A DNA stretch of 64,000 nucleotides, taken from contig CM034140.1 of NCBI GenBank assembly GCA_019914995.1, positions 1,860,001 through 1,924,000 on the forward strand, read 5' to 3'. This stretch comes from Acanthochlamys bracteata. Taxonomy: Eukaryota; Streptophyta; Magnoliopsida; Pandanales; Velloziaceae. The position numbers and the translations under genes were made by a program. Below the pieces are notes generated by a model. It did not search any database. It had not been told where the DNA came from and worked only from the letters and a program-made list of their open reading frames with translations. Below are positions 42,204 to 53,927 of the stretch, piece after piece. Position 1 is the stretch's first letter. Every line of letters starts with the position of its first letter.

Positions 42204-45200
42204 TCATGAAGAATCCAGGGATTGCCTTCCCAGTTCTCTTCGTAACAATTTCAGAACTTCCATAACCTAAAGAAGATTAGAAGCAAGTGAATACAAAAGC
42301 ATACCTATACGGAAAGAAAATATTGGAGTCGAAGTATGTCTCTCGCTTCTCTCGAGGTATTTTTTGGGTTCTATGTGCAAATATTTGCCTAACGTACTTA
42401 TGTACTTGCCTTTAAGTATAAGCTTAGCTTCAGTACAATAGACCAGCTTATTTATGATATAATATCTTAAGACACCAGATATGCTAACACATATTCAGTG
42501 GATAAAGACAAAGACATTCACCAAATTAACAATATTCATCCATACGCATATGCTGGTTACACAAGTGGGCAAAACTCCATCTGTCAAAGGGTAACTCAAA
42601 TCTTGCAATTCGGATATGCAACCAAAAAGTCCCTATCTATCATCAACCAACATTCTATGCCACATAATCCTCAAGAAAAGAAATGCCCTATAACAATTTT
42701 AAAGAAACAGAGGAAGGATAACACTCTTACGCCAGGATAGTGCTGCAACACAGGAGAATAGAAATCCAGGGCTATGTATATCTTCTGGAGAAGTTTAGTC
42801 AAGACATCAACTTCATCACCCAGGAGATCCACCTGAAATCCATATATGATTACAACCATGAATATTTATGTCTTCTAAGGAGATAGATAAATAAAGTCTT
42901 GGTTTCTAAATCATGAAAAGCATATGACTTACAGAAAAAAGAAATCGGAAACAGCAACCACAAATAACGGCCACAATTTAAATATTCACAAAAACCAATC
43001 ATTCAGTGTGCATAGATTAAATGTCAATGAAACTTTGGGCCAGAATCTGAATCCGATTTTTCTCAAGAAGGATGTGTGTGCACAGCCTCATACAACAATG
43101 CTGATAGAAAAAATTAGAAAGACTTGGGCACCTGAGATTAAATATTCTTTAACAATTTAATACACTAATCAAGATATTCAAACAGGTTGATCCGTTAGTT
43201 CTCACTCAGAACATTTACCTCTGTTTCAGCTTTCTGAAGATCTGAGCATCTTATCTCAAATACTTGTTTGTACCACAGTGCTTTCCTTTTTAGCATGCTA
43301 GCCTGTTGCACAAGTTGCTGGTAACCATGATCCAATTTATCTAGCCTGTTACAGAAAGAATTGCACTCATGAGTGATATCTAAAATAAGACTTAACTACT
43401 GAACCATCCAAAACTATAAAATCAGCAAATTGAATGAACCCAAAAATGCAACTACGGATGCAACAATACATTCCAAGCTAATCTGGGCAGCTCAAAAAAG
43501 GTTACATATGAACAACCTTAATAAATTTCTGTCAACTTTTTTAACGAGTTGGCCTTCACATTCTGCAATAACTTTGGAAAACTCCACAATAGATACAGCT
43601 AAACATTGCATTTTTATAATCCCTTCACATTCTCTTGCGCTGGTTACAGAAGATGTCAATTCTTTCTCTTGAATGACATCCTGAAGCATCACTTTTTGCT
43701 TCTCAGATTCTCCCAGAGTTTCTGACAGGGCTTTGATCTTTTGGTGTAGTGTATTGACTTCATCTTGATAAATGAGAACTTGCTGCAAAGCCTCATCTAG
43801 TCTACTTCTAGTGGCATCTGCTTCCTTCTTGCTTTCTGATATTAAGAGAGCATGCTTGCTATCAAGATCCTTCAACATCTTAAGCTCTTCATATGCCACG
43901 TTAAAGTGCTCCTTTTGCTGCAATAAATTGGACTCCATCTGTAAGACAGCCTTATCTTTTTGTCTTATTGATTTCAATAGTAGGTCGTTAGCCTGCTTTA
44001 ATTTTTCATTCTGTTCACGCTCCATCAAAAGCACCTTCTCCTTTTCCAAAGCTAATATTCTGATAGACTCCTTCTCTTCATAAGATTCCTTGGTAAAAGA
44101 CTTCACACTAGAAACAACATCATGCATAATGCCTCTATAAATATGGGAGTAAATATCCTGCATGAATATAGAATCAAGCTTTCCACTTTCTAGCTCACAC
44201 CCCCAGTCATGAGTGAAGTCTCTTAAGATAGTATGATGTACCTCATCTCTAACAGCCACTTCCATCTCTGCGTCTTTCATATCAAACTCAAACTTCCTTG
44301 TTAGACAGTCTTCTTTAAGTGATGAATGAACTTTAAATCCAGCTAACGACCTCTGAAGTCTATCACTCTCATAAAGCAGACAAGTCATTTGATCTTTGAA
44401 ATGGTACAAAGTGTCATAATCACTACGACCACTAAGTGGCCTTCCATTCTCAAAAAGAATATGGTCGAATTTGGAGATAAGTTCCAGAATTTTCTTCCTC
44501 AAGTGTTTGATAACCTTATCCCTTTTCAAATGTAAAGGAGAACCCTTCTCTTTCAAAAAGTCTCTCTTCAGACTAAACAGCTCTTCTGTCTTCTCTTGCA
44601 AAGCTGATTCATGTTGTCTCTTTAACTTGGTCAATTCACTTTTGTGTTCCTTCTTCAAATTTCTTATTTCACTCTCGTAGAATGGTACCAAATCTTCTTT
44701 TGATGAATACTTTGCTTGAGAAGAATCAACAATCTCTGAGGAAGGTCTATCAGAAGCTTCAGATCCATCAGTGGAATGAGAGTCAACTTCCTCAGAAAGC
44801 AAAGCAGAAGACCCATAATAACTGCCCAAAAATTCCCCGTGGATACTATCCTTTCTCTTATTAGTCTCGCACTCTTCTGAGCTGTCCAGACTATTGTATG
44901 AGAATAGCACCTCATGGCTGATAAGTAACTTTGAAATTAATTCAAGTTCTTCATGTATGGAATACAGTTCAGAAAACCTTCTCTGCCAGCTCTTGTTAAA
45001 AGTATTCATATAGCTAATTTGTGCATACAATTTATTCTTGAACTCATCAAAAATTCTTGATAAAGATTCTGGAGCTAGAACGCTATTTTCCTCTCTCAGA
45101 TTCTCTTCCTGGAATTGGTTCATTTGAAATTGCAATCTCATATTCAAGGATGCTATCTCCTTGTCTTTCAAAGTAATTTTCTCACTGGCCTCCTCTATTA

Positions 45201-45405
45201 CACCCTTGATAATGGAGCCATTCACTATCCTTAATATTGTCAGGTGGGCACTGACATCATCATAATACGATTCAAAATCATCAAGGAGAAACTCCTCACT
45301 GAAAGCCAAGCCATTTTCTAAGTTATTGCTCCCACTGGAAGCATTGTTTAGTTGCAAATTACCATCAATAACACTCCCATCCATGATATCCAAATCGTCA
45401 GACAT
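42204..45405 (-). CDS. WAP: WPP domain-associated protein (WAP), coiled coil
   Basis: Long coiled-coil protein of the family first described in tomato as a partner of WPP-domain (MAF/RanGAP) nuclear-envelope proteins. Four coding exons, 45405-43517, 43345-43219, 42832-42731 and 42266-42204, give 726 residues. The first exon begins directly after an acceptor (CTCCAG/G-ATG), implying a 5'UTR intron. The N-terminus [15 protein letters not shown] is acidic and serine-rich. Heptad-like coiled coil covers most of 230-650 ([60 protein letters not shown]). The conserved C-terminal module reads [20 protein letters not shown] and [20 protein letters not shown]. No membrane segment is present. Function at the nuclear rim is inferred from the family. 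Confidence 0.88.
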
Positions 45406-45775
45406 CCTGGAGAAAGTACAAATAACCAAAAGAACAAGTATCAACAAAAAACTATAATGAGATTATAATTTAACCAATGTCAATTTAGACATTAAAACTG
45501 AAGTACAAAAGCACAAATTGGGTTGCAAAATGAAAGAGAGATAATAGATATCAATCTCCCATGAAAATCCTTACACCACTAAAATTTGACCGCACAAACC
45601 CAAGTAGAATCACCTCCTCTCTTCTCCAATCACTGATAACAACTCAAAGGTTCAACTAAGAAAATGTTAAAAAAAAATTTTAATGCAAATAAAAAACCAG
45701 CTTATATCGAAGATTTCAGAAAACAATCAAGTAAAAATTTCACCTACATAATACATCTCACAACCCCAAAAAAAT

Positions 45776-45788
45776 TAATAATAATAAC

Positions 45789-45828
<40 letters not shown>
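45776..45828. repeat. (TAA)n microsatellite
   Basis: Fifty-three bases of TAA units with one C substitution, in the WAP 5'UTR/upstream region. Confidence 0.9.
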
Positions 45829-46263
45829 GAATTTGAGATCAAAAGTCTCATTGGGATTACCAAGCTAGAATTTGAAACTAACACCGACTTCAAGCCTTCA
45901 AGAACTAACGAGACGCATGAAAATGTCGATTACGGACGTTGAATTAAATCAACTCTACAGAAGTAGATTCCAGAAAGGAAAGCTCAAGCCTCAAGGCCAT
46001 GATCAAGTTAAACTCAATCAAGGAAACAGAAGGAAAACTATAATTTTCCGTTCCCTAAATGTAGCATTTTGATCAGATCCAAAATCACAAACAGAAATGG
46101 AAGAAAATTAGTTCAGATTTATTCATTCAATCTAAACTCTGGTAAGTAGAAATTTGGAAGCTATGTACGCTTCGAAAGATGAGAAGAGTAAAGGCAACAC
46201 AGAAAATGGTGACGAGCATGAAACTGAAGTGGGAGTTGTTTCGTTTTGGCGGTGGACCTTTTG

Positions 46264-46335
46264 CTATATGTTGGGCCCTTTTTGGACTTTGTATTCGGCC
46301 TCACGTGCTCCTCACTAACAATTGGCCGGCCCAAG
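46264..46335. promoter_or_regulatory. Motif cluster in a divergent promoter: GGGCCC, CACGTG, GGCCCA
   Basis: TTGGGCCC near 46271, a perfect G-box CACGTG at 46302-46307 and a GGCCGGCCCA block near 46323-46332 lie in the space shared by two divergently transcribed genes. These are typical site II and G-box elements; which gene they serve cannot be told from sequence. Confidence 0.4.
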
Positions 46336-46962
46336 ACGAAGTCATATTTTAAAATAAAAAATATTTTTCTAAAAATAAATACTATTTTATTATTTTAAAA
46401 TTATACTAATAAATAATAATAAATTATTAAATAAATTTTTTTATATTTTAAAATTTTAAATAAAATTCTAAATATTTTTTTAAAATATATTGAAAAATAT
46501 AAATAAAATTTATTTTTATAAAAACTTAGCTGAAATGTGTGTTTTTTGTTTCAGAAAATACTGTTCCTTTTCCTTAACTGAATTTATTCTTTACAGAATA
46601 AACAAAAACAATACTGTTGAAGATTGAAGAAGAAACCAGGAACAGTTTGACACTTTGACAAAAATGACTCATTCAGTGAGTTCACATGCTACACTCCCCA
46701 CCATAAAATAATAAACAACAAAGCAAACGATAACCTTTGTTTCCTTCTACCAACCTTCTTCTCCGTTTCATTTCTCTGTTCTTCGTTAATTTCCTATTCT
46801 ATCACTTAAACAACACAGCTCAGACGCACAAGCTTCAATCTCAACTCTCCTTCCGAGAAAGTTAAAATTCAACAGGTACATTTTCTTTTCCATTACTTCT
46901 ATTCTCAGTTTCTCACTACGACAAAGGGGAAAAAGAAAAAGTTTGTATCGTTTTCTTTTTTA

Positions 46963-47061
46963 ATGGATGTAGAGCAGAGCTCAACACAGGTAATAACAAG
47001 AACAGAGAAAACAAAGAATGGCAGCAACGAACTGTCGGCAGAATTCAGACCGTACACGTGA
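46963..47061 (+). other. uORF overlapping the start of the small membrane protein gene
   Basis: An ATG at 46963 opens a 32-residue frame (starts MDVEQSSTQV) that ends at 47061, 44 bases past the main ATG at 47018 and in another frame. If it lies in the leader, ribosomes using it would bypass the main start. A donor-like CACAG/GTAATA within it leaves open that part is intronic. Confidence 0.4.
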
Positions 47062-47509
47062 CCATCAAATACAATCGATCTGCCTAATCTTAATATTGAC
47101 CGTTGATTCAGTTGCTTCAATCCGACCATCGCAGCACGGTCTGGTTCAAGAGAAAGATCCAGGAGCAGTCTCTCCAGCAATGTCTACTTTCTTCAAAGGC
47201 CAGCCCAGTTCAGAACTCCCTGAAGCAATAAACGTTACCGAACCGGCTTGGATAGCTCGGTTTTCTCCTGCTGAACCTGACCCAACCGGTAAATCACGTA
47301 CCGTTTTGCTGACTGCCGGAGTCACATGCGGCGTGCTCGGCGGGTTGCTGCTTGTTGCTGCAGTTGTTGGGTTCCATTGGGTTCGTTCCAAACGTTACGA
47401 ACCGAACCAGTTGCTACGTGGAAGGTTGGGTTCAGAAATGGCTTTGGGCCTGGGCCAGCTGAGAGGTAAAAGCCCAGCCCGGGAGGTTAGGCTGGGTGCT
47501 GCTGCATAA
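47018..47509 (+). CDS. Unrecognised single-pass membrane protein, 163 residues
   Basis: Intronless frame beginning MAATNCRQNSDRTRDHQIQS. A hydrophobic segment (ICLILILTVDSVASI, residues about 21-35) looks like a signal sequence or anchor. A short extracytoplasmic region follows with one N-glycosylation site (NVTEP), then a strong membrane span TVLLTAGVTCGVLGGLLLVA extending into VVGFHW, a stop-transfer RSKRYEP and a basic tail ending REVRLGAAA. The topology predicted is type I. GC content and codon use match the neighbouring real genes, and the leader side has promoter motifs shared with divergent WAP. I do not recognise the family and assign no function. Confidence 0.6.
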   Translation: MAATNCRQNSDRTRDHQIQSICLILILTVDSVASIRPSQHGLVQEKDPGAVSPAMSTFFKGQPSSELPEAINVTEPAWIARFSPAEPDPTGKSRTVLLTAGVTCGVLGGLLLVAAVVGFHWVRSKRYEPNQLLRGRLGSEMALGLGQLRGKSPAREVRLGAAA

Positions 47510-47775
47510 ACCTATACAGGATTGATGAGTTCTTCAGATTCCAGTTTGAAATTTCTAGAATCAATTTGGATTTCTATTTTTCAGGAAACTCGTCATTGTA
47601 TCTACAAATTCCTAATTATCTTAAAACTCTGTTGCTCTGTATGTGTAGAGGCAATTTACATTCAGTAAGTCACCTTCCAAAACTGTATCAAATAATTTTT
47701 AAAGATCGGGAACAATTGAACAAACAAATAAATCTTTGGACCGGTGCTTCTCTACCATTTGAATTTTTACTCTCT

Positions 47776-48903
47776 GACAGAAGCACCATCAAGGCGAATG
47801 AGTGATGGGAGCAGCATTGCCCCTGATATTAAGTTCTTTTAAAGTCTCATGACCTTAAAATTCCCTCCAGCTTCCCAACTGCACAAAGAGTCAATGTCAT
47901 TGCTGTCCAGCGAGTGCGATAGTGGAGATAAACACAAATTCCTTGTAGTGTCTACCGGGTGGGCACCGATTCATTGTTGGAGATAACTAGTACTTTCAAT
48001 AAGGAAGATAGAAGCCTTACTGGTGCTAGTGCTGTGAAACTACGAAGATGATTGCAACTTATATTTAACCAAATACGAAGCTCTAACCCCTCCACACCTG
48101 CAAAAGAGCCACAAAAGTGAAAATGGACTTTATTATTAAGTCGTTGTACAAGTCTCCTTTTGAGATGTTAACTCAATGCAGACTTTCAAGAAATCTTCCA
48201 AATGGTACTCTTCTGTGCTAAAGTCATCGCATCATAAGTCACTATAACCGTGCTAGTGTTAACTTGGCAAATTACTGCACAGTAGGAATCAATAACAATA
48301 AATTAAGCATTTACACCATTTGTGTGAGGTCGGCGACATGAATTCTTTTTTTGTTTATTCAGTTCGATTATAAATCAAATTCAGCGAAAGATAAATTCCT
48401 CTAAATTCTTTGCCACCACCCTAACACAGGAGTGAAATGTTAATAAATTACATAACCATTGGAGGCAAGGACGTAGCGTCCAGATGAAGGAAGGATAATT
48501 TCACTGACCTATCATCTTCAGCCAAGCCCTTAAAAGTATATATCTCATTGCATAAAGTCTCAGCATCCATCTTGATCCATCTGGTAGTTGCTCCTTACAG
48601 TCTTTCATCTTATCAGATAAAATTATATCAAGGATTTCCTTTGGAGGACACTTGCCAACTTCTTTCCAAGTAAAGGGATAGCCCCGTATTCATGTCCACT
48701 TCATATCATTCCATTCCAGTTTAACATTGAATTGAACTTCAAGGGACCACTATATTGAAAATCCATAGAAGAAACAATACCATGAGATTGGACAGTGTTA
48801 ACCTCAACTGAAAAAGCTTCTGATTTACTAAAACCAAATCTTGAATTTTTGATATATGCAACCCAACATCGAGCTTCCACAGAATTAGTAATTGATATCA
48901 AAT
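47776..48903 (-). pseudogene. Rab geranylgeranyl transferase alpha subunit pseudogene, 3' part
   Basis: Continuation of the broken RGTA gene on the far side of the copia insertion. Recognisable pieces in gene order: CWVAYIKNSRFGFSKSEAFS (48919-48701 frame; the family's middle domain), MDAETLCNEIYTFKGLAEDD near 48560, AKLTLARL near 48255, leucine-rich-repeat sequence GLELRIWLNISCNHLRSFTA near 48080-48020, and a terminal LLPSLIRLDG near 47800. These match the order of plant RGTA (middle domain, conserved helix, LRRs, C-terminus), but the pieces lie in different frames with stops between them. Complete alpha subunits prenylate Rab GTPases together with RGTB and REP; this copy cannot make one. 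Confidence 0.75.
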
Positions 48904-49098
48904 TGAATAATAAAATCACAAGTTGAATTTCTTGTTGTATTCCTCAATAGAAGAGCTACATATATATAAGAATACAAGTAACTAAATTAGGAAGATTATC
49001 TAATATCTAAGTTAGAAAATATATCAAATCTAATATCTAACTTAGTTAGAAAATATATCAAATCCAATATCTAATTTAGGAAACTAAATATTTTAACA
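48904..49098 (-). repeat. 3' LTR of the copia element
   Basis: 195 bases, TG...CA on the coding strand. Internally it contains imperfect repeats of a unit around ATATCTAANTTAG followed by AATATATCAAATC. It pairs with 53734-53927 at 5 substitutions and one indel. Confidence 0.93.
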
Positions 49099-49112
49099 CT
49101 CTCCCTCAAATT
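49099..49112 (-). other. Polypurine tract of the copia element
   Basis: On the coding strand TTTGAGGGAGAG directly precedes the 3' LTR. This is the expected plus-strand primer site. Confidence 0.75.
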
Positions 49113-50233
49113 GGTGCATAGATGTCACACATGCCCAACTTGTCTAAAAATTTTGAGAAGACATGCTTTGAAACTGGCTTGGTGAGAATGTCGGCCAATT
49201 GATCTTCTGATCTAATTTTAGGCAATTCCAGAATTTTTTCATCTAACTTTTTCTTTATGAAGAACCTGTCTACCTCAACATGTTTTGTGCGATCATGTTG
49301 GACTGGATTATGTGCTATGTCACATGCTGCTTTGTTATCACAAAACAATCGAATTGATTGCTTAGATATAAAGCCCAAATCTTCTAGAAGAAGTTTCAAC
49401 CATAATGTTTCACAAAGTCCGAGTGCTAAACCTCTGAATTCAGCTTCTGCACTTAAGTGTGCTACAACATTTTATTTTTTGCTTCTCCATGTAACTAGGT
49501 TACCGCCCACAAATATAAAGTAACCTGAGGTGGACCGTCTATCATCAATTGCTCCAGCCCAATCAGCATCAGTATATACATCTATATTTTGACAATTTAT
49601 ATTCTTTGTGAACAGAATTTTCTTTCCAGGAGCAGACTTTAAGTACCTCAAAATGCGTATTACTGCATTCATGTGTTGCTCTCCAGGATTATGCATAAAT
49701 TGGCTAACAATACTCAATGCATAGGCAAGATCAGGTCTTGTATGTGCTAGGTACATCAATCTTCCTACCAGTCTCTGATATCTCCCTTTGTTAGCTGGTA
49801 CCTGATTAGTCTCAATACGCAGCTTCAGACCTTCTTCCACTGGTGTATCAATTGGTTGACACGCAGACATACCAGTCTCTTCTAATAGGTCTAAGGCATA
49901 TTTTCGTTGTGACAGAAAAATTCCCTTCTTAGATCGAAACACTTCGATTCCAAGAAAGTACTTCAAAGGACCAAGATCTTTCATTTCAAATTCTCTAGAC
50001 AAGTAATCTTGCAATGCCTTCATTTCTTCCGGATCATTTCTTGTAACAACCATGTCATCTACGTATACAATAAGAGCAGTGATTTTGTCATACATTTTTT
50101 TCAGAAATAAGGTGTGATCTGAATTGCTCTGATGGTATCCAAATACTACCATAGACTTTGTGAATCTTCCAAACCATGCTCTTGGAGATTGTTTTAGTCC
50201 ATAAATTGATTTCTTTAATCTACACACCTTCTA
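49106..50233 (-). pseudogene. Copia pol, reverse transcriptase C-half and RNase H (interrupted)
   Basis: Follows the stop at 50233-50231. It holds the RT motifs SIYGLKQSPRAW and YVDDM (the catalytic Asp pair is present), then SYF-type RNase H motifs DADWAG, DNKAA and HVEVDRFFIKKKL. An in-frame TAA at 49474-49472 interrupts RNase H, and the frame continues below it to 49106. Not translatable as one protein. Confidence 0.9.
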
Positions 50234-51982
50234 TCTGTGGACTTCTGATGAATTACATCCTGGTGGAAGATCCATATAAACCTCTTCAGTCAATTCACCA
50301 TGTAGAAAGGCGTTCTTCACATCAAATTGTTGCAATGGCCAATCTAAATTCACAGCTAAAGATAACAAGACTCGAACAGTATTGATTTTAGCTACAGGTG
50401 CAAAAGTATCTGTGTAGTCGATTCCGTAGGTTTGGGTGTACCCTTTTGCAACCAATCTTGCCTTGAAACGTTCGACTATACCATCTGCTTTATACTTAAT
50501 AGGATATACCCATCGGCATCCAACTGTGATCTTTTCTGGAGGGAGATTGACAAGTTCCCAAGTTCTATTCTTTTGTAAGGACTTCATCTCTTCATTCATA
50601 GCTTCTTTCCATCTTGGGTCATTTAAGGCTTCCTGCACACTGTTAGGAATAGATACAGTAGATAATTGATTTACAAATGACAGATTTGATTCTGACAGTC
50701 GATGGTTAGACACAAAATGACTCATAGGGTATTTGATTTTACTAGAAAGTTCAGGTTCATAAGTAGACTTAGGAATACCTCTATTATGACGGTGTGGTAA
50801 CTGTCTTCTGAATGCTTCAGATATTGGGTTAAGAACATCCTCAGCAGTCGATTGGTTTGGTATGTTTGTTGATTGTGGAGCGAGGGACTCTGGATAAGGT
50901 GCCATATTTTTAGATCTTGAGTGTTCAGTATTTTCATTCACTGTCGCACCAAATAAGTCATCGTTAATTACTTCTGACAGAGAGTTATCGCCACTGTTGT
51001 CCACTGCTTGATAGGCAAACTCAGACAATCTATTTTCCTCTGAAGAGTGAGATTCATAATCTAAAGTCTGAACTTCCCTAAAATTCTCCCCTTGAAGTTC
51101 AGCCTCAGCAGAAAAATACATTGTATTTTCATTAAATACAATATTCATTGTGGTAAAAATATGCTGAGTTGGAGGATGATAACACCGGTACCCTTTTTGA
51201 GACGCAGCATACCCAAGAAAGACACATCTCAAAGCTCGAGGACTCAACTTATTACGTTGGTGATGGTGAAGATGTACAAACGCCACACAGCCAAAGATAC
51301 GTGGGGGCAAATTCGACGTTGCTGGTGAAACCACTGCTTCCAAAAGAGATGCAAATGGTGTTTTAAAATCTATAGAATTCGACGGTACCCGATTGATAAG
51401 ATATGCTGCAGAAGCTAGTGCTTCTCCCCAATAAGTTGACGGTAAATGAGCATCTATCAATAAGGCACGAACCACTTCCAATAAGTGTCGATTCTTTCTT
51501 TCAGCAACTCCGTTTTGTTGGGGTGTATTAGGACATGTAGTTTGATGAACTATCCCATGTGCTTCTAAATACTGCTGAAGTGCAGAACACTTATATTCTC
51601 CACCATTATCACTGCGAAGAACTTGAAGTTGTGCATTGTATTGAGTCCGAACCATCTTATGGAACTTTTGAAACAAGTAGCTCACTTTACCTTTAGACTT
51701 CATCAAGAAAAGCCATGTCATTCTGGTACAGTCATCAATAAAAGTAACAAACCATCGCGATCCACATAATGTAGTAACCTTAGATGGACCCCAAACATCA
51801 GAATATATTATCATAAAAGGTAATGGATTTTTATTCAAGCATAACGAAAAAGAAGTACGATGACTTTTTGCCAGTTCACAAACATCACATTGAAAACTAG
51901 AAATTTTAAGTTTTGCAAATAAACTGGGAAATAATTTTTTTTCAGATAACCAAAAGAAGCATACCCCAACCGTCGATGCCAT
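50231..51982 (-). pseudogene. Copia pol, integrase and N-terminal reverse transcriptase
   Basis: Open frame with the integrase zinc-binding end ([11 protein letters not shown]), catalytic core residues in [16 protein letters not shown] and [18 protein letters not shown], the copia GKGY-region QKGYRCYHP, and RT start [14 protein letters not shown] with [10 protein letters not shown]. It ends in a premature TAG at 50233-50231. The 5' end overlaps the protease-containing frame and is offset by a frameshift near 51840-51980. Confidence 0.9.
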
Positions 51983-52435
51983 AACAAGATTTCTGATTTC
52001 ATCTTCTCACCCTTTAAGTCATCCACTATCAAAGCCTGATGCAACTTATCTGAACTCTTTGGCACCAAATCCAAATAATACAATTGCCCTCGCTTAGTAC
52101 CATAACCAATCGTCTGCTTTGTTTGGATGTCCTTGAACACACAAGATAAAATTTTGGTTATTTGAGAGACAGATAAAAGGTTATAACCTAAGGATGGAAC
52201 AACTAAAACTGAATCTAAACTCAAACTATTAGTGAGGTTCACAGATCCTGCATCAATAACAGAGTTCAAATTACCATTAGCAGTTGAAACAAAATTTTGT
52301 GAGGAAGATTTAAGGTTTAAGACATGTCTAGAATCAAACGTCATATGATCTGTAGCACCAGAATCAATTATCCATGTACTATTAGAAACATGTATAGAAG
52401 TATGTAAAACCTTACCTCCAGTGTCAGTGGTAGCT
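51835..52435 (-). pseudogene. Copia protease and GAG-pre-integrase region
   Basis: The aspartic protease motif DSGATDHM lies at about 52364-52341 with the following LLSVSQI-type segment, and the GAG-pre-integrase piece [15 protein letters not shown]. The frame then drifts out of phase with integrase, showing a frameshift. Upstream it is out of phase with gag. Confidence 0.85.
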
Positions 52436-52436
52436 A

Positions 52437-53363
52437 CTAATGCTGAGCCCTGTGTAGCATCATCATCATCCTCTGTCTTCGTCTCAACAACTGCAGCAAT
52501 ATGGCCCTTTTTGGAACCTCGCTTCTATTGATCACGACTATGATCCCACTATTCTGGATATATCCAATAAGTTCAAAGCACTTCATTTTAGTATGGCCAG
52601 ATTTATTATAATGAGTGCATTTGGATGTTGACTCTTGTGCAGTCTTAGAGTGTGTTGCCTTTGTACGATCATGCCGGTGTCGTACCATCATTGCGGAAGT
52701 TTCAGTATTTTCAGACTCAGTTTTCATAGTAGAGCGACGTACCTCCTCACGACGAATCAACGAATAGCATTCTTCTAGATCTGGAACTGATTCTTTACGA
52801 AGGATTTTTCCACAAATCTGTTCAAAATCACTATCCAAGCCAGCAAGAAATATGTGTACTCTTAGTCGCTCAATAGACTTTCTATATGCCAAAATATCAT
52901 CAGGATCTTTCATTACCACCTTATCACGATGGTCTAATTCTCGAAAAATTTCGGTCAATTCTCCATAATATTCAGAGATAGATTTTCCACTCTGTTTAGC
53001 AGTAAATGCTTTTTGGTCTAAAGAGAATACCTGCAGTTTATCACTCCCATCATAAAACGCTTTTGATAAAGCACTCCAAATCTCTCGAGCAGTAGGTAAG
53101 CGTAAATAGCGTTTCATAATTTCTGGAGTCATGGACATAAGTAGCCATCTCTTCACTTTCTGATTTTCAGCATACCACTTTTCATATCCAGCATCTGATT
53201 CATCAGGTGGTTTTGCCTTACCACGTATATAAGAAAGCTTCTCTCTTTCAGCAATGTGCATCTCCATTAATTGAGACCATATATCATAATTAGTCTCATT
53301 AAGAATAATTCCTGAATTGAATGCACCTTCTGATTGAATTATAACTGGAGTGGTTCCAGACAT
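52437..53363 (-). pseudogene. Copia gag
   Basis: A 308-residue frame starting MSGTTPVIIQSEG. The capsid-like UBN2 region contains NYDIWSQLMEMHI, LRLPTAREIWSALSKAFY and SKSISEYYGELTEIFRELD-like sequence (positions about 53000-52930). The nucleocapsid knuckle near 52620-52575 has Tyr in place of its second Cys (CTHYNKSGHTKMKC), so zinc binding is doubtful. A frameshift follows near 52560. Confidence 0.88.
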
Positions 53364-53717
53364 AGCTGCTGCGACGATGCAGGCTATGGCGACCGGCAGA
53401 GACAGTAGCGGCAGAGACGCAATCGAGCGTGCTTGCGGCGAGCTTGCGATCCGGCGTCGGTAGCGTGCTAAGATTTAGCTGTGGCGACGAGCAGAGATGA
53501 CGAGCAGCGGCGGCGGCGTGAGATGGCGGGTCTTCAAGCGAGATCTGATGGTATTCCGGCAGCGGCGGCGGCGGCGGCGGCGGTTGCTAGGGTTTTAAAT
53601 TTTCTCCCTTTTTTTTATAATCAAATAGCACTGTCGATTTGACAGCAACAATTACCAGTCGTCTGACGAAGTAATTTGAATTTTTTCTTGTGATATAATA
53701 ATGGTAAAATCAAGTTT

Positions 53718-53730
53718 GGCTCTGATACCA
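53718..53730 (-). other. Primer-binding site (initiator tRNA-Met)
   Basis: TGGTATCAGAGCC on the coding strand, three bases after the TG...CA end of the 5' LTR. It is the standard complement of the 3' end of plant initiator methionine tRNA. Confidence 0.9.
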
Positions 53731-53733
53731 AAT

Positions 53734-53927
53734 TGAATAATAAAATCACAAGTTGAATTTCTTGTTGTATTCCTCAATAGAAGAGCTACATATATATAGA
53801 ATACAAGTAACTAAATTAGGAAGATTATCTAATATCTAAGTTAGGAAATATATCAAATCTAATATCTTACTTTGTTAGGAAATATATCAAATCCAATATC
53901 TAACTTAGGAAACTAAATATTTTAACA
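53734..53927 (-). repeat. 5' LTR of the copia element
   Basis: 194 bases, TG...CA on the coding strand, near-identical to 48904-49098. It abuts the RGTA pseudogene sequence AAGATCT on its outer side. Confidence 0.93.

Larger units (their letters stand above)
45406..46962. other. Divergent upstream region between WAP and the small membrane protein gene
   Basis: WAP 5'UTR (likely with an intron ending at 45407) occupies the left part up to about 46200, and the 5'UTR of the membrane-protein gene the right part from about 46650. Between lie a GGGCC/CACGTG cluster and an A/T block-rich stretch (46340-46530). No coding region supported. Confidence 0.55.
48904..53927 (-). mobile_element. Ty1/copia LTR retrotransposon, decayed
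   Basis: A 5.0-kb element in minus orientation: 5' LTR 53734-53927, primer-binding site 53718-53730, leader with a CGG microsatellite (about 53559-53584), gag, protease, integrase, reverse transcriptase, RNase H, polypurine tract and 3' LTR 48904-49098. The gene order with integrase before reverse transcriptase defines copia. The short (~195 bp) LTRs would fit an Ale-like lineage, though I cannot prove it. The LTRs begin TG and end CA on the coding strand and differ by five substitutions and one single-base indel. Gag-pol is broken by at least two frameshifts and two in-frame stops, so the copy cannot move on its own. It lies inside the RGTA pseudogene in the same orientation. Confidence 0.95.

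Noticed and set aside
45776-45942. Poly-isoleucine ORF
   Set aside because: Pure translation of the TAA microsatellite.
49257-51366. Plus-strand ORFs across the retrotransposon
   Set aside because: They are antisense shadows of the copia pol frames.
48904-53927. CRISPR-like or other array from the repeated LTR units
   Set aside because: The internal repeats belong to the LTRs of a plant retrotransposon; the genome is eukaryotic and there are no spacers.
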